A stretch of 64,000 nt of DNA from Komagataeibacter diospyri (lineage in GTDB: Bacteria; Pseudomonadota; Alphaproteobacteria; Acetobacterales; Acetobacteraceae). The translations under genes were made by a program, and so were the position numbers. Shown here one piece after another: positions 1-11,548 of this stretch (its first letter is position 1; each line of letters opens with the position of its first letter). Below the pieces are notes generated by a model, which worked only from the letters and a program-made list of their open reading frames with translations, was not told the origin of the DNA and did not search any database. The stretch spans positions 62,001 through 126,000 of the forward strand of contig NZ_BDLU01000063.1 in the NCBI RefSeq assembly GCF_006538165.1, given 5' to 3'.

Positions 1-22
1 CTGTCCGGCCGTGTCCGCCAAA

Positions 23-514
23 TCAGGCTTCGGCGTCAGCCGGGCGCATCTTGATGATGCGGTCGGGGTCCTGAACCATGCCGCTCTGGCCTGCACCACG
101 CTTGACCTTGTCAATATGGTCCATGCCTTCAATCACCTGACCCACGATGGTGTACTGGCCATCAAGGTGCGGGGAGGGTTCGAACATGATGAAGAACTGG
201 CTGTTCGCGCTGTCGGGGTTCATGGTGCGGGCCATGCCGACCGTGCCGCGTTCGAACTTGGCCTTGTTGGTGAACTCGGCTTTCAGATCCGGTAGCTTGC
301 TGCCCGATGTGCCGGTGCCCGTCGGGTCGCCGCCCTGCGCCATGAAGCCGTGGATCACGCGGTGGAAGGGGGTGTTGTCATAAAACCCTTCTGCTGCCAG
401 CGTGCGGATACGCTCGGCCGCCAGCGGGGCAATGTCGGGACGCAGGCGGATCACCACCCGTCCTGTCTTGAGATCCATGTTGATCAGGTCGGACTTGTTT
501 TCTGTAGCAGACAT
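23..514 (-). CDS. ppiB: Cyclophilin-type peptidyl-prolyl cis-trans isomerase
   Basis: Predicted 163-residue cyclophilin that isomerises Xaa-Pro peptide bonds during folding. Family motifs visible in order are FHRVI.GFMAQGGD, GTVGMAR and NSQFFI (the catalytic Arg and core Gln/Phe residues). No signal peptide is visible and the length fits the small cytoplasmic class. I start it at the ATG at 514 (MSATENKSD) rather than further upstream because the longer N-terminus is Arg/Pro-rich and unlike the family. It lies 62 nt downstream of coaD on the same strand and is probably the last gene of a gyrA-coaD-ppi transcript. Confidence 0.93.
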   Translation of the reverse strand: MSATENKSDLINMDLKTGRVVIRLRPDIAPLAAERIRTLAAEGFYDNTPFHRVIHGFMAQGGDPTGTGTSGSKLPDLKAEFTNKAKFERGTVGMARTMNPDSANSQFFIMFEPSPHLDGQYTIVGQVIEGMDHIDKVKRGAGQSGMVQDPDRIIKMRPADAEA

Positions 515-576
515 CGTGATCCGTTTCGTAAAGTGAAGGGTGGGAGGACCGGGACCATACGCGCGGCCCCGCTCCA

Positions 577-1089
577 TCAGCCACGCAGGCGGCTGAGAAT
601 GTGCCTGCGGGTAAAGGGTGGGACAAAACCGGAAATGTCCCCATCCAGCCGGGCGATTTCCTTGACCAGCCGGGAGGAGATGTACTGGTGCCCCTCCCGC
701 GCCATCAGGAACAGCGCGTCAATGTCCGGTGCCATATGCTGGTTCATACCAAACATCTGGTTCTCGTATTCGAAATCCGCAACCGCCCGCAGCCCGCGAA
801 TGATTGCATGCGCCCCATGCGTACGCGCCGCATGCACCACCAGCCCGGTAAAACCGACCACGGTAACGGGGATGGCGCGCCCGGCATTCAGCGGTTCGAT
901 ATCGGTGCGCAGGCACAAAAGCCGTTCCTCCAGCGGGAGGAGGGGGTGCTTGTCCCGATTTTCCGCAACCCCGATCACCAGCCGGTCAACCAGCCCGGCC
1001 GCACGTTCGATGATATCCATGTGCCCGCTGGTCACGGGATCGAACGTGCCGGGGTAGAATCCCGTCCGGATGGTGGTGGCCTCAGTCAT
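577..1089 (-). CDS. coaD: Phosphopantetheine adenylyltransferase
   Basis: CoaD transfers AMP from ATP to 4'-phosphopantetheine to make dephospho-CoA, the fourth step of coenzyme A synthesis. The 170-residue product carries the nucleotidyltransferase motif [10 protein letters not shown] near the N-terminus and the C-terminal ISSRLVKEI motif (family ISSTxxR type). The start is set at the ATG at 1089 ([14 protein letters not shown]), which fits the family N-terminus. This overlaps the end of gyrA by 8 nt, suggesting coupled translation. A second CoA gene, coaA, is in this window at 37 kb but is not linked to it. Confidence 0.95.
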   Translation of the reverse strand: MTEATTIRTGFYPGTFDPVTSGHMDIIERAAGLVDRLVIGVAENRDKHPLLPLEERLLCLRTDIEPLNAGRAIPVTVVGFTGLVVHAARTHGAHAIIRGLRAVADFEYENQMFGMNQHMAPDIDALFLMAREGHQYISSRLVKEIARLDGDISGFVPPFTRRHILSRLRG

Positions 1090-3859
1090 CCTGCCCTGCA
1101 TCGCGGGTGGGGGCATCGGTCACCTCGCCTTCCTCACCGTCTTCCCCGTCATCCATGACCGGGAAGACGCTGGTGACTTCTTCCGTGTCGTTCAGGCGGA
1201 ACAGGGTTACGCCACTGGCCTGGCGCGACATGATACGCACCTGGTTGATGGGCAGGCGGATCAGGCGGCCCGCATCAGTCACCAGCATGATGTCCGTGCC
1301 CGCCAGAACCGGCAGCGTTGCAACCACTGCGTTGCCGCGCTTGTTGGCGGAGAAGGTCATGTTGTTGATGCCCTGCCCGCCACGTCCGCTGACGCGGTAA
1401 TCATAGGCCGAGGACCGGCGGCCATAGCCCGCGTTGCTGACGATCAGCAGCACTTCCTCCGCCGCTTCCAGTTCGGCAAAGCGTTCGGAGGACAGGGGCA
1501 GGTCGCCCGTGGCTTCGCCTTCATCCGAAACCACGGTGTCTTCCGCTTCATCGCCTTCCATGGCGGCCTCGGCCCGGCGGCGGGCATTGGCCATGCGCAG
1601 GTAGGCGGCGCGTTCCTCCACCGTGGCCTCGACGTGGTTGAGCACGCACAGGCTGTTTACGCTGTCGCCTTCGGCCAGCCTTATGCCGCGTACGCCCGAA
1701 CTGCCACGACCGGCGAACACGCGCAGCGTGTCATCGGTGATCTGGAATCGGATGCAGCGCGCGTTGCGGGTGCCAAGGAACACGTCCTGACCTTCGCGGC
1801 AGGTGGCGACCCCGATCAGGCGGTCATCTTCATCCAGCTTCATGGCGATCAGGCCCGACGAGCGGATGTTGCGGAAATCGCTCAGCCGGTTACGCCGCAC
1901 GCTGCCCGATGCGGTTGCAAAGACAAGGTGCAGGTTTTCCCACAACTCCTCATCCTGCGGCAGGGGCAGGACGGCGGTGATCGTGTCACTGCCCAGGTCG
2001 GGCAGCAGGTTGACCAGTGCGCGGCCCTTGGCGGTGGGGCTGGCTTCGGGCAGGCGCCAGACCTTTTCCCGATACGCCTTGCCGCCAGAGGAGAAGAACA
2101 GTACCCACTGGTGCGTATGCGCGTTGAACGAGCGCACGATGATGTCGTCACCACGCCGTCCCGCGGCCGTCCGGCCACGCCCGCCGCGGTTCTGCGCGCG
2201 GAACACATCCAGCGGCGTGCGCTTGATGAAGCCTTCGCGCGTGATGGTGACGACCATCTGTCCCGGCTCGATCAGGCTTTCATCGGTCTGGTCACCGGCG
2301 TAATCGGCAATGTCGGTCGCACGCGGCGTGGCCAGTTCGGCGCGGATGGTGGCCAGCTCGGTGCGCATGACTTCCATGCGGCGCGGGCGGCTGGCGATGA
2401 TGTCCAGCAGGTCGTTGATCCTGACAGCCACTTCGGACAGTTCGCTCTGGATCTTGTCACGTTCCAGCCCGGTCAGGCGCTGCAGGCGCAGTTCCAGAAT
2501 GCCGCGCGCCTGTGCTTCCGTCAGGTGGACCTTGCCATCGATGATGACATTGCCCTCGTCATGGATCAGTTCCAGCAGCGGCGCCACGTCGGCCGCGTCC
2601 CATGCACGCGCCATCAGGGCCGCCCGGGCGGATGCCGTGTCGGGGGCCGCGCGGATCAGCGCGATCACCGCGTCGATATTGGCCACCGCGATGACAAGGC
2701 CGACCAGCAGGTGACCACGGTCACGCGCCTTGTTCAGGTCAAAGCGCGCGCGGCGCAGGATCACGTCCTCACGGAAGCGGATGAACGCTTCCAGCACGTC
2801 CTTCAGGCCCATAAGGCGCGGCTGCCCGCCATCAAGGGCCAGCATGTTCACGCCAAACGAGGTCTGGAGCTGCGTGAAGCGGTAGAGCTGGTTCAGCACC
2901 ACTTCCGGCGTCGCCTCGCGCTTGATTTCGATGACGATGCGCATGCCCGAACGGTCGCTTTCGTCACGGATGTCGGAAATGCCCTCGACCTGCTTGGTGC
3001 GCACCAGGTCGGCAATGCGTTCCTGCAGCGTGGACTTGTTCACCTGATAGGGGATTTCGGTCACGATGATGGCGCGGCGATCCTTGCGGATTTCCTCGAT
3101 CTCGGCCTTGGCGCGGATGATGACCGACCCGCGACCCGTCTCGAACGCGCTGCGGATGCCGGCACGGCCAAGGATGGTGCCCCCGGTGGGGAAGTCCGGA
3201 CCCGGCACGTATTCCAGAAGGTCGTCCAGCGTCATGTCGGGACGCGCGATCAGCGCAAGGGTCGCGTCAATGATCTCGGTGGGGTTGTGAGGCGGGATGT
3301 TGGTCGCCATGCCCACCGCGATGCCCGATGCGCCATTGACCAGAAGGTTGGGGAAGGCGGCGGGCAGGATTGTGGGTTCCTGCTCGCTTTCATCATAGTT
3401 GGGCTGGAAATCGACGGTATCGCGGTCGATGTCATCCAGCAGGAAGGATGCGGCCTTGGCCAGGCGCGCTTCGGTATAACGCATGGCGGCGGGCGAATCC
3501 CCGTCCACCGACCCGAAATTGCCCTGCCCGTCGATCAGTTTCACCCGCATCGACCACGACTGCGCCATGCGCACCATGGCGTCATAGATGGAGGAGTCGC
3601 CATGCGGATGGTATTTACCCATCACGTCACCGACCGCGCGGGCCGATTTGCGATAGGGCTTGTCGTGGGTGAACCCGCTTTCGCGCATGGAATACAGGAT
3701 GCGGCGATGCACCGGCTTCAGCCCGTCGCGCACGTCCGGCAGGGCGCGGCTGACAATGACGGACATCGCGTAAGCGAGGTAGGAGGAGCGCATTTCCTCC
3801 TCGATCGTGACCGGCAGCATGTCGGACGGGGGCAGGGGATCGTCGGGTATCTCGGTCAA
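1082..3859 (-). CDS. gyrA: DNA gyrase subunit A
   Basis: GyrA is the breakage-reunion subunit of gyrase and introduces negative supercoils with GyrB. The 925-residue protein has the active-site tyrosine at Y128 ([10 protein letters not shown]), and the quinolone-determining region reads [15 protein letters not shown] with Ser89 and Asp93 at the E. coli 83 and 87 positions, the wild-type quinolone-sensitive pattern. The C-terminal pinwheel has a GyrA-box-like QNRGGRG. An acidic insert (about residues 755-790) and acidic tail are present. The reading frame most like other alphaproteobacterial GyrA begins at a TTG at 3859; the first in-frame ATG at 3820 would trim 13 residues. gyrB is not in the window. 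Confidence 0.98.
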   Translation of the reverse strand: MTEIPDDPLPPSDMLPVTIEEEMRSSYLAYAMSVIVSRALPDVRDGLKPVHRRILYSMRESGFTHDKPYRKSARAVGDVMGKYHPHGDSSIYDAMVRMAQSWSMRVKLIDGQGNFGSVDGDSPAAMRYTEARLAKAASFLLDDIDRDTVDFQPNYDESEQEPTILPAAFPNLLVNGASGIAVGMATNIPPHNPTEIIDATLALIARPDMTLDDLLEYVPGPDFPTGGTILGRAGIRSAFETGRGSVIIRAKAEIEEIRKDRRAIIVTEIPYQVNKSTLQERIADLVRTKQVEGISDIRDESDRSGMRIVIEIKREATPEVVLNQLYRFTQLQTSFGVNMLALDGGQPRLMGLKDVLEAFIRFREDVILRRARFDLNKARDRGHLLVGLVIAVANIDAVIALIRAAPDTASARAALMARAWDAADVAPLLELIHDEGNVIIDGKVHLTEAQARGILELRLQRLTGLERDKIQSELSEVAVRINDLLDIIASRPRRMEVMRTELATIRAELATPRATDIADYAGDQTDESLIEPGQMVVTITREGFIKRTPLDVFRAQNRGGRGRTAAGRRGDDIIVRSFNAHTHQWVLFFSSGGKAYREKVWRLPEASPTAKGRALVNLLPDLGSDTITAVLPLPQDEELWENLHLVFATASGSVRRNRLSDFRNIRSSGLIAMKLDEDDRLIGVATCREGQDVFLGTRNARCIRFQITDDTLRVFAGRGSSGVRGIRLAEGDSVNSLCVLNHVEATVEERAAYLRMANARRRAEAAMEGDEAEDTVVSDEGEATGDLPLSSERFAELEAAEEVLLIVSNAGYGRRSSAYDYRVSGRGGQGINNMTFSANKRGNAVVATLPVLAGTDIMLVTDAGRLIRLPINQVRIMSRQASGVTLFRLNDTEEVTSVFPVMDDGEDGEEGEVTDAPTRDAGQDD

Positions 3860-3883
3860 GGCAGTTCCGTCATGTCAGGGTTA

Positions 3884-3917
3884 TCCACCCCCGTGGCCGT
3901 GCGGGCACGGGGGTGGA
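3884..3917 (-). other. Strong hairpin between ssb and gyrA
   Basis: The 161-bp interval between the end of ssb and the start of gyrA contains a perfect 12-bp inverted repeat (arms 3884-3895 and 3906-3917, 10-nt loop). A second GC-rich pair (CCCCCCG about 3986-3992 and CGGGGGG about 4004-4010) sits directly after the ssb stop. Neither is followed by a T-run on the minus strand, so they are not textbook intrinsic terminators. They could shape the ssb 3' end or the gyrA leader; function is not shown by the sequence. Confidence 0.4.
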
Positions 3918-4020
3918 ACGGAAGGCAAGGCTATGGCCGGGGCGCGGCCATCATGTCCCTGCGTGTGTATAGCATGTCTTGCCCCCCGCAGCGAAGCGCC
4001 ACACGGGGGGTAAGGCGGGC

Positions 4021-4551
4021 CTAGAACGGGATTTCGTCGTCCAGGTCGCTGCCGCCGGCGGGCGCATCCCAGCCGCCGCCACCGCCACCCGTGGCGGGAC
4101 GTTCGTTACGCTGGGGCTGCTGGCGCGCGGGCGCGCTGTAGCCGCCACCGCCGCCATAGCCACCGCCCATGTCATCGCCACCACCGGCGTCACCGCCACG
4201 GTTGCTGTCCAGCAGGACAAGGTCGCCACGGAAGCGGTCCACCACCACTTCGGTGGTGTAGCGGTCCTGGCCGCTCTGGTCGGTCCATTTGCGGGTCTGG
4301 AGCGAACCTTCCAGATAGACCTTGCGGCCCTTGCGCAGGAAACGCTCGGCCACGTCGCCAATGCGTTCGTTGAAGATGACGACACGGTGCCATTCCGTCC
4401 GTTCGCGCCGCTCACCCGATGCGCGGTCATTCCATGTGTCGCTTGTGGCCAATGTCAGCGAGACGATCTTCGCCCCGCTCTGGCTGTTCCGGACTTCGGG
4501 GTCCTTGCCCAGGTTACCGACCAGAATGACTTTGTTGACGCTGCCCGCCAT
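4021..4551 (-). CDS. ssb: Single-stranded DNA-binding protein
   Basis: SSB coats single-stranded DNA during replication, repair and recombination and recruits partner proteins through its acidic tail. The 176-residue protein starts MAGSVNKVILVGNLGKDPE, has an OB fold over about residues 1-110 (including WHRVVIFNE and RKGRKVYLEGSL), a long Gly/Gln-rich disordered linker, and the C-terminal tip DDEIPF, a one-residue variant of the usual DDDIPF. Start chosen at the ATG at 4551, where homology begins. It is divergent from uvrA, as in many proteobacteria, with about 295 bp between the two starts. I found no GTTC-N7-GTTC alphaproteobacterial LexA box there. Confidence 0.97.
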   Translation of the reverse strand: MAGSVNKVILVGNLGKDPEVRNSQSGAKIVSLTLATSDTWNDRASGERRERTEWHRVVIFNERIGDVAERFLRKGRKVYLEGSLQTRKWTDQSGQDRYTTEVVVDRFRGDLVLLDSNRGGDAGGGDDMGGGYGGGGGYSAPARQQPQRNERPATGGGGGGWDAPAGGSDLDDEIPF

Positions 4552-4846
4552 ATGCTGTCCTGCTGCAGTTCGAGTATGGGACCGGCACCGGGCCATGCCC
4601 GCCGCCAGATGCCGCCACGGGCCGCCGGATGGCGATCGTGGCGAAATAGGTGCGGCGATCTTACCGGATACGACTTGGAATTGCGAGTGCGGGAAGGAGA
4701 TCGCTATCGTGCCGCAGGATGGCATGCGCATGCAGGCCGGTGCATTGTCGCCCTTGTCGTAATGGACCATCAGGACCAGATATGGTGTGGCCCGAAATGG
4801 CGGCCGGTATCCGCTTTCCCGCACGGGAACGGAACAGGGAGAGTTC

Positions 4847-7885
<3,039 letters not shown>

Positions 7886-8044
7886 ACGTCTGTTTTTGCA
7901 GGCGCTGTGGGTGGGTGGGAAAAAAACTTTGGCGGGGGTGCGAAAAACACTTGCGCCACAAGGCCCGCAGGCCCTATCAGCGCCTCTCTTGGCCCAAGGG
8001 GGCAATCTTGCCCAACAGGCTGTCTACTGGTTTGGGGGTACGTG

Positions 8045-8509
8045 ATGAACGCACTTGCTCAACTGGGGATGGTCTCGGAACACCCGAGCGATAACCAGAT
8101 CTCTTCAGCGCCGTTTTCGTCCGAGGACGACCGGAAGGATTATTTCGTCGAAAAAGACGGAATGAAGTTTGCGGGAACGCACCTTCTTGTCGATCTTTGG
8201 GATGCCCGGAATCTTGATGATCCCGAGCAGATCGACCGTACCCTGTGTGAAGCCGCCGTGACGGCAGGGGCTACGATCTTGCACAGTCACTTCCATCACT
8301 TCACGCCCAATGGGGGCGTGTCAGGCGTGGTCGTGCTGGCGGAAAGCCATATCTCGATCCACACATGGCCCGAGCGGAACTTTGCCGCCGTGGATATTTT
8401 CATGTGTGGGGCATGCGATCCGCATCTTGCGATCCCGGTCATGCAGCGCCTGTTCCAGGCCGGCCGGATCGAGGTGGATGAGCAGCGCCGGGGGCGCGTG
8501 CAGCTTTAG
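8045..8509 (+). CDS. speD: S-adenosylmethionine decarboxylase proenzyme
   Basis: SpeD decarboxylates S-adenosylmethionine to give the aminopropyl donor for spermidine. It belongs to the small self-processing pyruvoyl class: cleavage should fall between E100 and S101 in LAESHISIHTWPE, turning S101 into the pyruvoyl group. H106 and C121 match the conserved processing and catalytic residues of this class. The start is ATG 8045 (or GTG 8042 one codon earlier) after a G-rich ribosome site. The protein is 154 residues, with a roughly 35-residue N-terminal extension relative to the shortest homologues. speE follows 131 nt downstream with a hairpin between them. Confidence 0.95.
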   Translation: MNALAQLGMVSEHPSDNQISSAPFSSEDDRKDYFVEKDGMKFAGTHLLVDLWDARNLDDPEQIDRTLCEAAVTAGATILHSHFHHFTPNGGVSGVVVLAESHISIHTWPERNFAAVDIFMCGACDPHLAIPVMQRLFQAGRIEVDEQRRGRVQL

Positions 8510-8573
8510 CCGGCTGTGGCCGGGGCAGGGTTCACCATGTCCCGGTGTGACTTTCACGACAAAACGCAAGTGT

Positions 8574-8606
8574 CGGGCCGGATTGATTTCCGGCCCGCGC
8601 TTTTTC
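8574..8606 (+). terminator. Rho-independent terminator between speD and speE
   Basis: The arms CGGGCCGG (8574-8581) and CCGGCCCG (8590-8597) form a perfect 8-bp stem with an 8-nt loop, followed by CGCTTTTTC. It lies after speD and 35 nt before the speE start, so it may attenuate rather than fully stop transcription into speE. Confidence 0.7.
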
Positions 8607-8640
8607 ATGTGCATTGATATAGGACGAAAGGGGGATCGCA

Positions 8641-9501
8641 ATGTCCCGTGAGTGGATCAGCGAAGGCCTGTACGAAGGCTGGCGGCAGGAACTGCGTGTG
8701 GACCGGATGCTGGCGCGCAAAAAAAGCGCGTTCCAGGATATCGCCGTGTTCGAGAACGTCGATCTCGGCCGCGTGCTGATGCTGGATGGCGTGGTCCAGA
8801 TCACGGAACGCGATGAATTCGTCTATCAGGAAATGCTGACCCATGTGCCGCTGCTGGAGCATGGCGATGCGAAGCGCGTGCTGATTATCGGCGCGGGTGA
8901 TGGCGGCGTGCTGCGGCGCGTGCTGGAACATGGCACCGTGGAAAAGGCCGTAATGGTCGAGATCGACGGTGACGTGATCGCACTGTCCAAGGAATTCCTG
9001 CCTTCCATCGCGGGGAACGCATGGAACGATCCGCGCGCCGAGGTGATCGTGGGCGACGGGATCGAATATGTGACCAATGCGGCAGACGGGTCGTTTGATG
9101 TCATCATCGTGGATAGCACCGACCCGATCGGGGTTGGGGAAGTGCTGTTTACCGATTCGTTCTACAAACACTGCGCCCGCATCCTGACGGCCAACGGCAT
9201 TATCGTGAACCAGTGTGGCGTGCCGTTCATGCAGGCGGATGAACTGCGCGATACCAGTGCGCGCCGCGCGCAGTTTTTCGACCATGTTTCGGCCTATGTC
9301 GCGGCGGTCCCCACCTATGTCGGCGGTTTCATGACGCTGGGTGTCGCGGCCAAGGGCGTTGTGCCGGGGCAGCAGCCGGTTGATGTGATCCGCGCGCGCG
9401 CGCAGAAGGCCGGCATTGCGCATACGCGGTACTGGACGCCGGAAATGCACGTCGCATCCTTCACCCTGCCGCCCTATATCGCGAAGAACCTGCCGCGCTG
9501 A
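8641..9501 (+). CDS. speE: Spermidine synthase (polyamine aminopropyltransferase)
   Basis: SpeE moves the aminopropyl group from decarboxylated SAM (made by SpeD) onto putrescine to form spermidine. The 286-residue protein shows the N-terminal beta domain (SAFQDIAVFENVDLGRVLML), then a Rossmann-type fold with GAGDGG near residue 84, VEIDGDVI, GDGIEYV and DSTDPIG, matching the dcSAM- and amine-binding positions of the family. The start ATG follows a GGGGAT ribosome site. No ornithine or arginine decarboxylase lies beside it, so putrescine must come from elsewhere. Confidence 0.97.
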   Translation: MSREWISEGLYEGWRQELRVDRMLARKKSAFQDIAVFENVDLGRVLMLDGVVQITERDEFVYQEMLTHVPLLEHGDAKRVLIIGAGDGGVLRRVLEHGTVEKAVMVEIDGDVIALSKEFLPSIAGNAWNDPRAEVIVGDGIEYVTNAADGSFDVIIVDSTDPIGVGEVLFTDSFYKHCARILTANGIIVNQCGVPFMQADELRDTSARRAQFFDHVSAYVAAVPTYVGGFMTLGVAAKGVVPGQQPVDVIRARAQKAGIAHTRYWTPEMHVASFTLPPYIAKNLPR

Positions 9502-9522
9502 ACGTATGACGCCGATGACATG

Positions 9523-9559
9523 AAAAAGGCCGGAGGGAAAAACCCCTCCGGCCTTTTTT
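9523..9559. terminator. Bidirectional intrinsic terminator between speE and the monooxygenase gene
   Basis: The arms GGCCGGAGGG (9528-9537) and CCCTCCGGCC (9544-9553) are perfectly complementary, with an A-run on the left and six T on the right. This is a classic two-way terminator between convergent genes. Confidence 0.92.
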
Positions 9560-9581
9560 CGTTGCGGCGTCAGGCTGACAG

Positions 9582-9893
9582 TCAGGACCTGGGCGCAATA
9601 CGCGCGGTCTTGCGCAGGCTGACCAGTTCCGCGCCCAGCTCCTTCACGGCCACTTCAAAGACCTTGAAGTGGGGGGTGGCGAGATGGGTCTCGAATGCGG
9701 CTTCATCATCATAGACTTCCACCAGGATGACGGTCTGCGGGTCATCCATCGGGCTGACTGCTTCAAATCGCTGGCAGCCGCTTTCATCCGCCACGGAATG
9801 CGCGCTGTCATAGGCGCACAGTTCAAGGAAGTGGTCACGGTTTTCAGCAGGAATTCGGAATTCGGCCACGATGGTCAGCGGGCTTGTGGTCAT
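9582..9893 (-). CDS. Antibiotic biosynthesis monooxygenase (ABM) domain protein
   Basis: A 103-residue single-domain protein of the ABM ferredoxin-like fold, the fold of YgiN-type quinol monooxygenases and heme-degrading enzymes. Features seen are the opening beta strand LTIVAEFRIPAENRDHFLEL, the RFE motif in CQRFEAV, VILVEVYDDEAAFETHLATPHF, and a C-terminal helix. Members act as dimers without a separate cofactor on small aromatic or quinone substrates, but substrate cannot be read from sequence. It is convergent with speE, and its 5' side faces the glycine riboswitch region, so it appears monocistronic. Confidence 0.85.
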   Translation of the reverse strand: MTTSPLTIVAEFRIPAENRDHFLELCAYDSAHSVADESGCQRFEAVSPMDDPQTVILVEVYDDEAAFETHLATPHFKVFEVAVKELGAELVSLRKTARIAPRS

Positions 9894-10026
9894 GGGGATG
9901 TATCCTTTTTACATTACGTGTCCAGAACGTCATACCTGAATGCAGGGGGGCGGCGGCGTCCTGGAGCCGGGATGGTTTTCATGGATTGACTTGGCGCATC
10001 CGGTCATGTCAAGTCAGCTCTGTCGA

Positions 10027-10183
10027 CACGGGAGAGACTGGCTTCGCGCCAGCGCCGAAGGAGCAACCGCCCCGGAAACTCTCAGGCCAAAGGACCGGTC
10101 GGCCAAGAATTCTGGAAAGAGGTATCCCTGACCCGGATATCCGCCGACGGGATAACGATCTCAGGCACATGCGACAGAAGGGG
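10027..10183 (+). ncRNA. Tandem glycine riboswitch with degenerate second aptamer
   Basis: A glycine-sensing mRNA leader upstream of the glycine cleavage genes. Aptamer 1 is canonical: GGAGAG (10031-10036), hairpin CTGGC-loop-GCCAG, core GCCGAAGGAGCAA (10053-10065), CTCTCAGG (10079-10086) and the closing AAAGGACC. Aptamer 2 spans about 10110-10179: its closing helix pairs TTCTG (10110-10114) with CAGAA (10175-10179), and a TATCCC/GGGATA stem (10124-10129 with 10149-10154) is present. Its core is only partly conserved (GCCGACGGG, ATCTCAGGC) and the hairpin after the core seems missing. Families of this RNA normally switch on gcv expression when glycine is abundant. Confidence 0.93.
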
Positions 10184-10217
10184 CTCTTTGAATCCATCCG
10201 GATTCGACAGGAGTCCC
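10180..10217 (+). promoter_or_regulatory. Predicted ribosome-site-sequestering hairpin (riboswitch expression platform)
   Basis: GGGGCTC (10180-10186) can pair with GAGTCCC (10211-10217) through seven pairs including one G-U, enclosing a second stem GAATCC/GGATTC (10190-10195 with 10200-10205). The right arm contains the GAG of the AGGAG ribosome site (10209-10213) that precedes the leader ORF at 10220. The left arm begins at the 3' edge of aptamer 2, so ligand-dependent folding could plausibly control this hairpin. Inferred by eye, not from a folding calculation. Confidence 0.5.
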
Positions 10218-10219
10218 GC

Positions 10220-10369
10220 ATGTTCACGCCGTTGCCTGCCCGTGTTTTTCCCCTGTCCCCGTTTTCCGTTCCCTGTTCCGCTGGCGCGTACCGTGCCACG
10301 TTGTCCGCATGCCGTGCATGTGGGGCTGCCTGCGCGCATGCGGACCTGCACAAGGCCCAGCCCGCATGA
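10220..10369 (+). CDS. Possible 49-residue leader peptide overlapping gcvT
   Basis: A 49-codon ORF lies between the glycine riboswitch and gcvT. It has a better ribosome site (AGGAG, 6 nt from the ATG) than gcvT itself. Its stop codon overlaps the gcvT start as ATGA (10366-10369), the usual geometry of translational coupling. The predicted peptide (starting MFTPLPARVFPLSPF, rich in Pro, Ala and Cys) resembles no family I know and may matter only through its translation. I infer that ribosomes finishing it reinitiate on gcvT. It could be a chance ORF; conservation in related genomes would decide. Confidence 0.45.
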   Translation: MFTPLPARVFPLSPFSVPCSAGAYRATLSACRACGAACAHADLHKAQPA

Positions 10370-11499
10370 ACCAGCCCCTGCTGCGTACGCCGCTTTACGA
10401 CCTTCACCTTGAACTCGGCGCGCGGATGGTGCCGTTCGCGGGTTATGACATGCCGGTACAGTATCCTGCCGGTGTCATGGCCGAACACCTGCACACCCGG
10501 GCGAAGGCGGGACTGTTCGATGTCTCGCACATGGGGCAGGTGCGCATCCGCCCGAAATCCGGCCAGATCGCGGACGCCGCCCATGCGCTGGAGGCGCTGG
10601 TGCCCGCCGATATCGTTGGCCTGAAACCCGGTCGCCAGCGTTATGCCGTATTCACGACGGCGGATGGCGGCATTAGCGACGACCTGATGGTCACCAACAT
10701 GGGTGACTGGCTGCTGCTGGTGGTCAATGCCGCGTGCAGGGATGCCGATTTCGCGCATGTGCATGACGCGCTGAATGCCAGCTGTGATGTGGAAATGCTG
10801 GCCGATCGTGCCCTGATCGCGCTGCAGGGGCCAGCGGCGGAAGCAGCCCTTGTTGCCCTTGATCCCAAAGCCGCCGGAATGCGTTTCATGGACGTGGCGC
10901 AGATGGAACTGGCGGGTGTTTCCTGCATCGTCTCGCGGTCCGGCTATACGGGTGAGGACGGTTTTGAAATCGGCATGGCGGAAGACGGGGCGCTCACCGT
11001 GGCCCGTGCCCTGCTGGCCCATCCCGATGTTGCGCCTGTCGGCCTTGGTGCGCGTGACAGCCTGCGGCTGGAAGCCGGGCTGTGCCTGTACGGGTCCGAT
11101 ATCGACCAGACCACCACCCCGGTTGAGGCCGCCCTTGAATGGTCCATCCAGAAAAGCCGTAAACCCGGTGGTGCGCGGGCCGGTGGTTATCCGGGGGCTG
11201 CGATCATGGCCGAGCAGTTGACGGATGGCACGACGCGCCGCCGTGTGGGGCTGCGTGCGCAGGGGCGTGCGCCAGTCCGTGGCGGGGCCGAACTGTTCGC
11301 CGATGAAGCGGGCACGCAGCCAGCCGGTTATGTGACGTCGGGTGCATTTGGCCCCAGCGTGGGGGGGCCCGTCGCCATGGGGTATGTGGCGGCCGACCAT
11401 GCAGCCATCGGCGCATCACTGTTCGCCAGCGTGCGTGGCCGGTTGCTGCCGGTGGTGGTAACGGCGCTGCCCTTCGTGGCGGCGACCTTCAAACGCTAG
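10366..11499 (+). CDS. gcvT: Aminomethyltransferase (glycine cleavage system T protein)
   Basis: GcvT takes the aminomethyl group from lipoylated H protein and passes the methylene carbon to tetrahydrofolate, releasing ammonia. The 377-residue protein opens with TPLYDLHLELGARMVPFAGYDMP, has the FDVSHMGQ motif near residue 50 and SGYTGEDGFEI near residue 195, and ends in the C-terminal barrel domain. The ATG at 10366 matches the family N-terminus; an upstream in-frame ATG at 10309 would add 19 Cys/Arg-rich residues unlike the family. It has no good ribosome site of its own and overlaps the leader ORF by 4 nt. First gene of gcvT-gcvH-gcvP. Confidence 0.97.
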   Translation: MNQPLLRTPLYDLHLELGARMVPFAGYDMPVQYPAGVMAEHLHTRAKAGLFDVSHMGQVRIRPKSGQIADAAHALEALVPADIVGLKPGRQRYAVFTTADGGISDDLMVTNMGDWLLLVVNAACRDADFAHVHDALNASCDVEMLADRALIALQGPAAEAALVALDPKAAGMRFMDVAQMELAGVSCIVSRSGYTGEDGFEIGMAEDGALTVARALLAHPDVAPVGLGARDSLRLEAGLCLYGSDIDQTTTPVEAALEWSIQKSRKPGGARAGGYPGAAIMAEQLTDGTTRRRVGLRAQGRAPVRGGAELFADEAGTQPAGYVTSGAFGPSVGGPVAMGYVAADHAAIGASLFASVRGRLLPVVVTALPFVAATFKR

Positions 11500-11548
11500 G
11501 GTTTTTCCCTGTTTTTTCAGACATATTTCAGATCAATGGAGCATGGAC

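Noticed and set aside
1070-4024. A 984-codon plus-strand reading frame opposite gyrA
   Set aside because: It is the high-GC mirror of gyrA, has no family resemblance, and its translation is His/Gln/Arg-rich low-complexity sequence typical of antisense frames.
4552-4846. SOS box in the ssb-uvrA divergent region
   Set aside because: The GAAC copies at 4827 and 4832 are adjacent rather than spaced by 7 nt, so no LexA box is visible.
7886-8041. SAM-responsive riboswitch upstream of speD
   Set aside because: The leader has G-runs and small inverted repeats but none of the conserved cores of known SAM riboswitches that I could recognise.
10009-11400. A 463-codon minus-strand frame covering gcvT and the riboswitch
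   Set aside because: It crosses the riboswitch and gcvT and has no recognisable domain; both features on the plus strand are far better supported.
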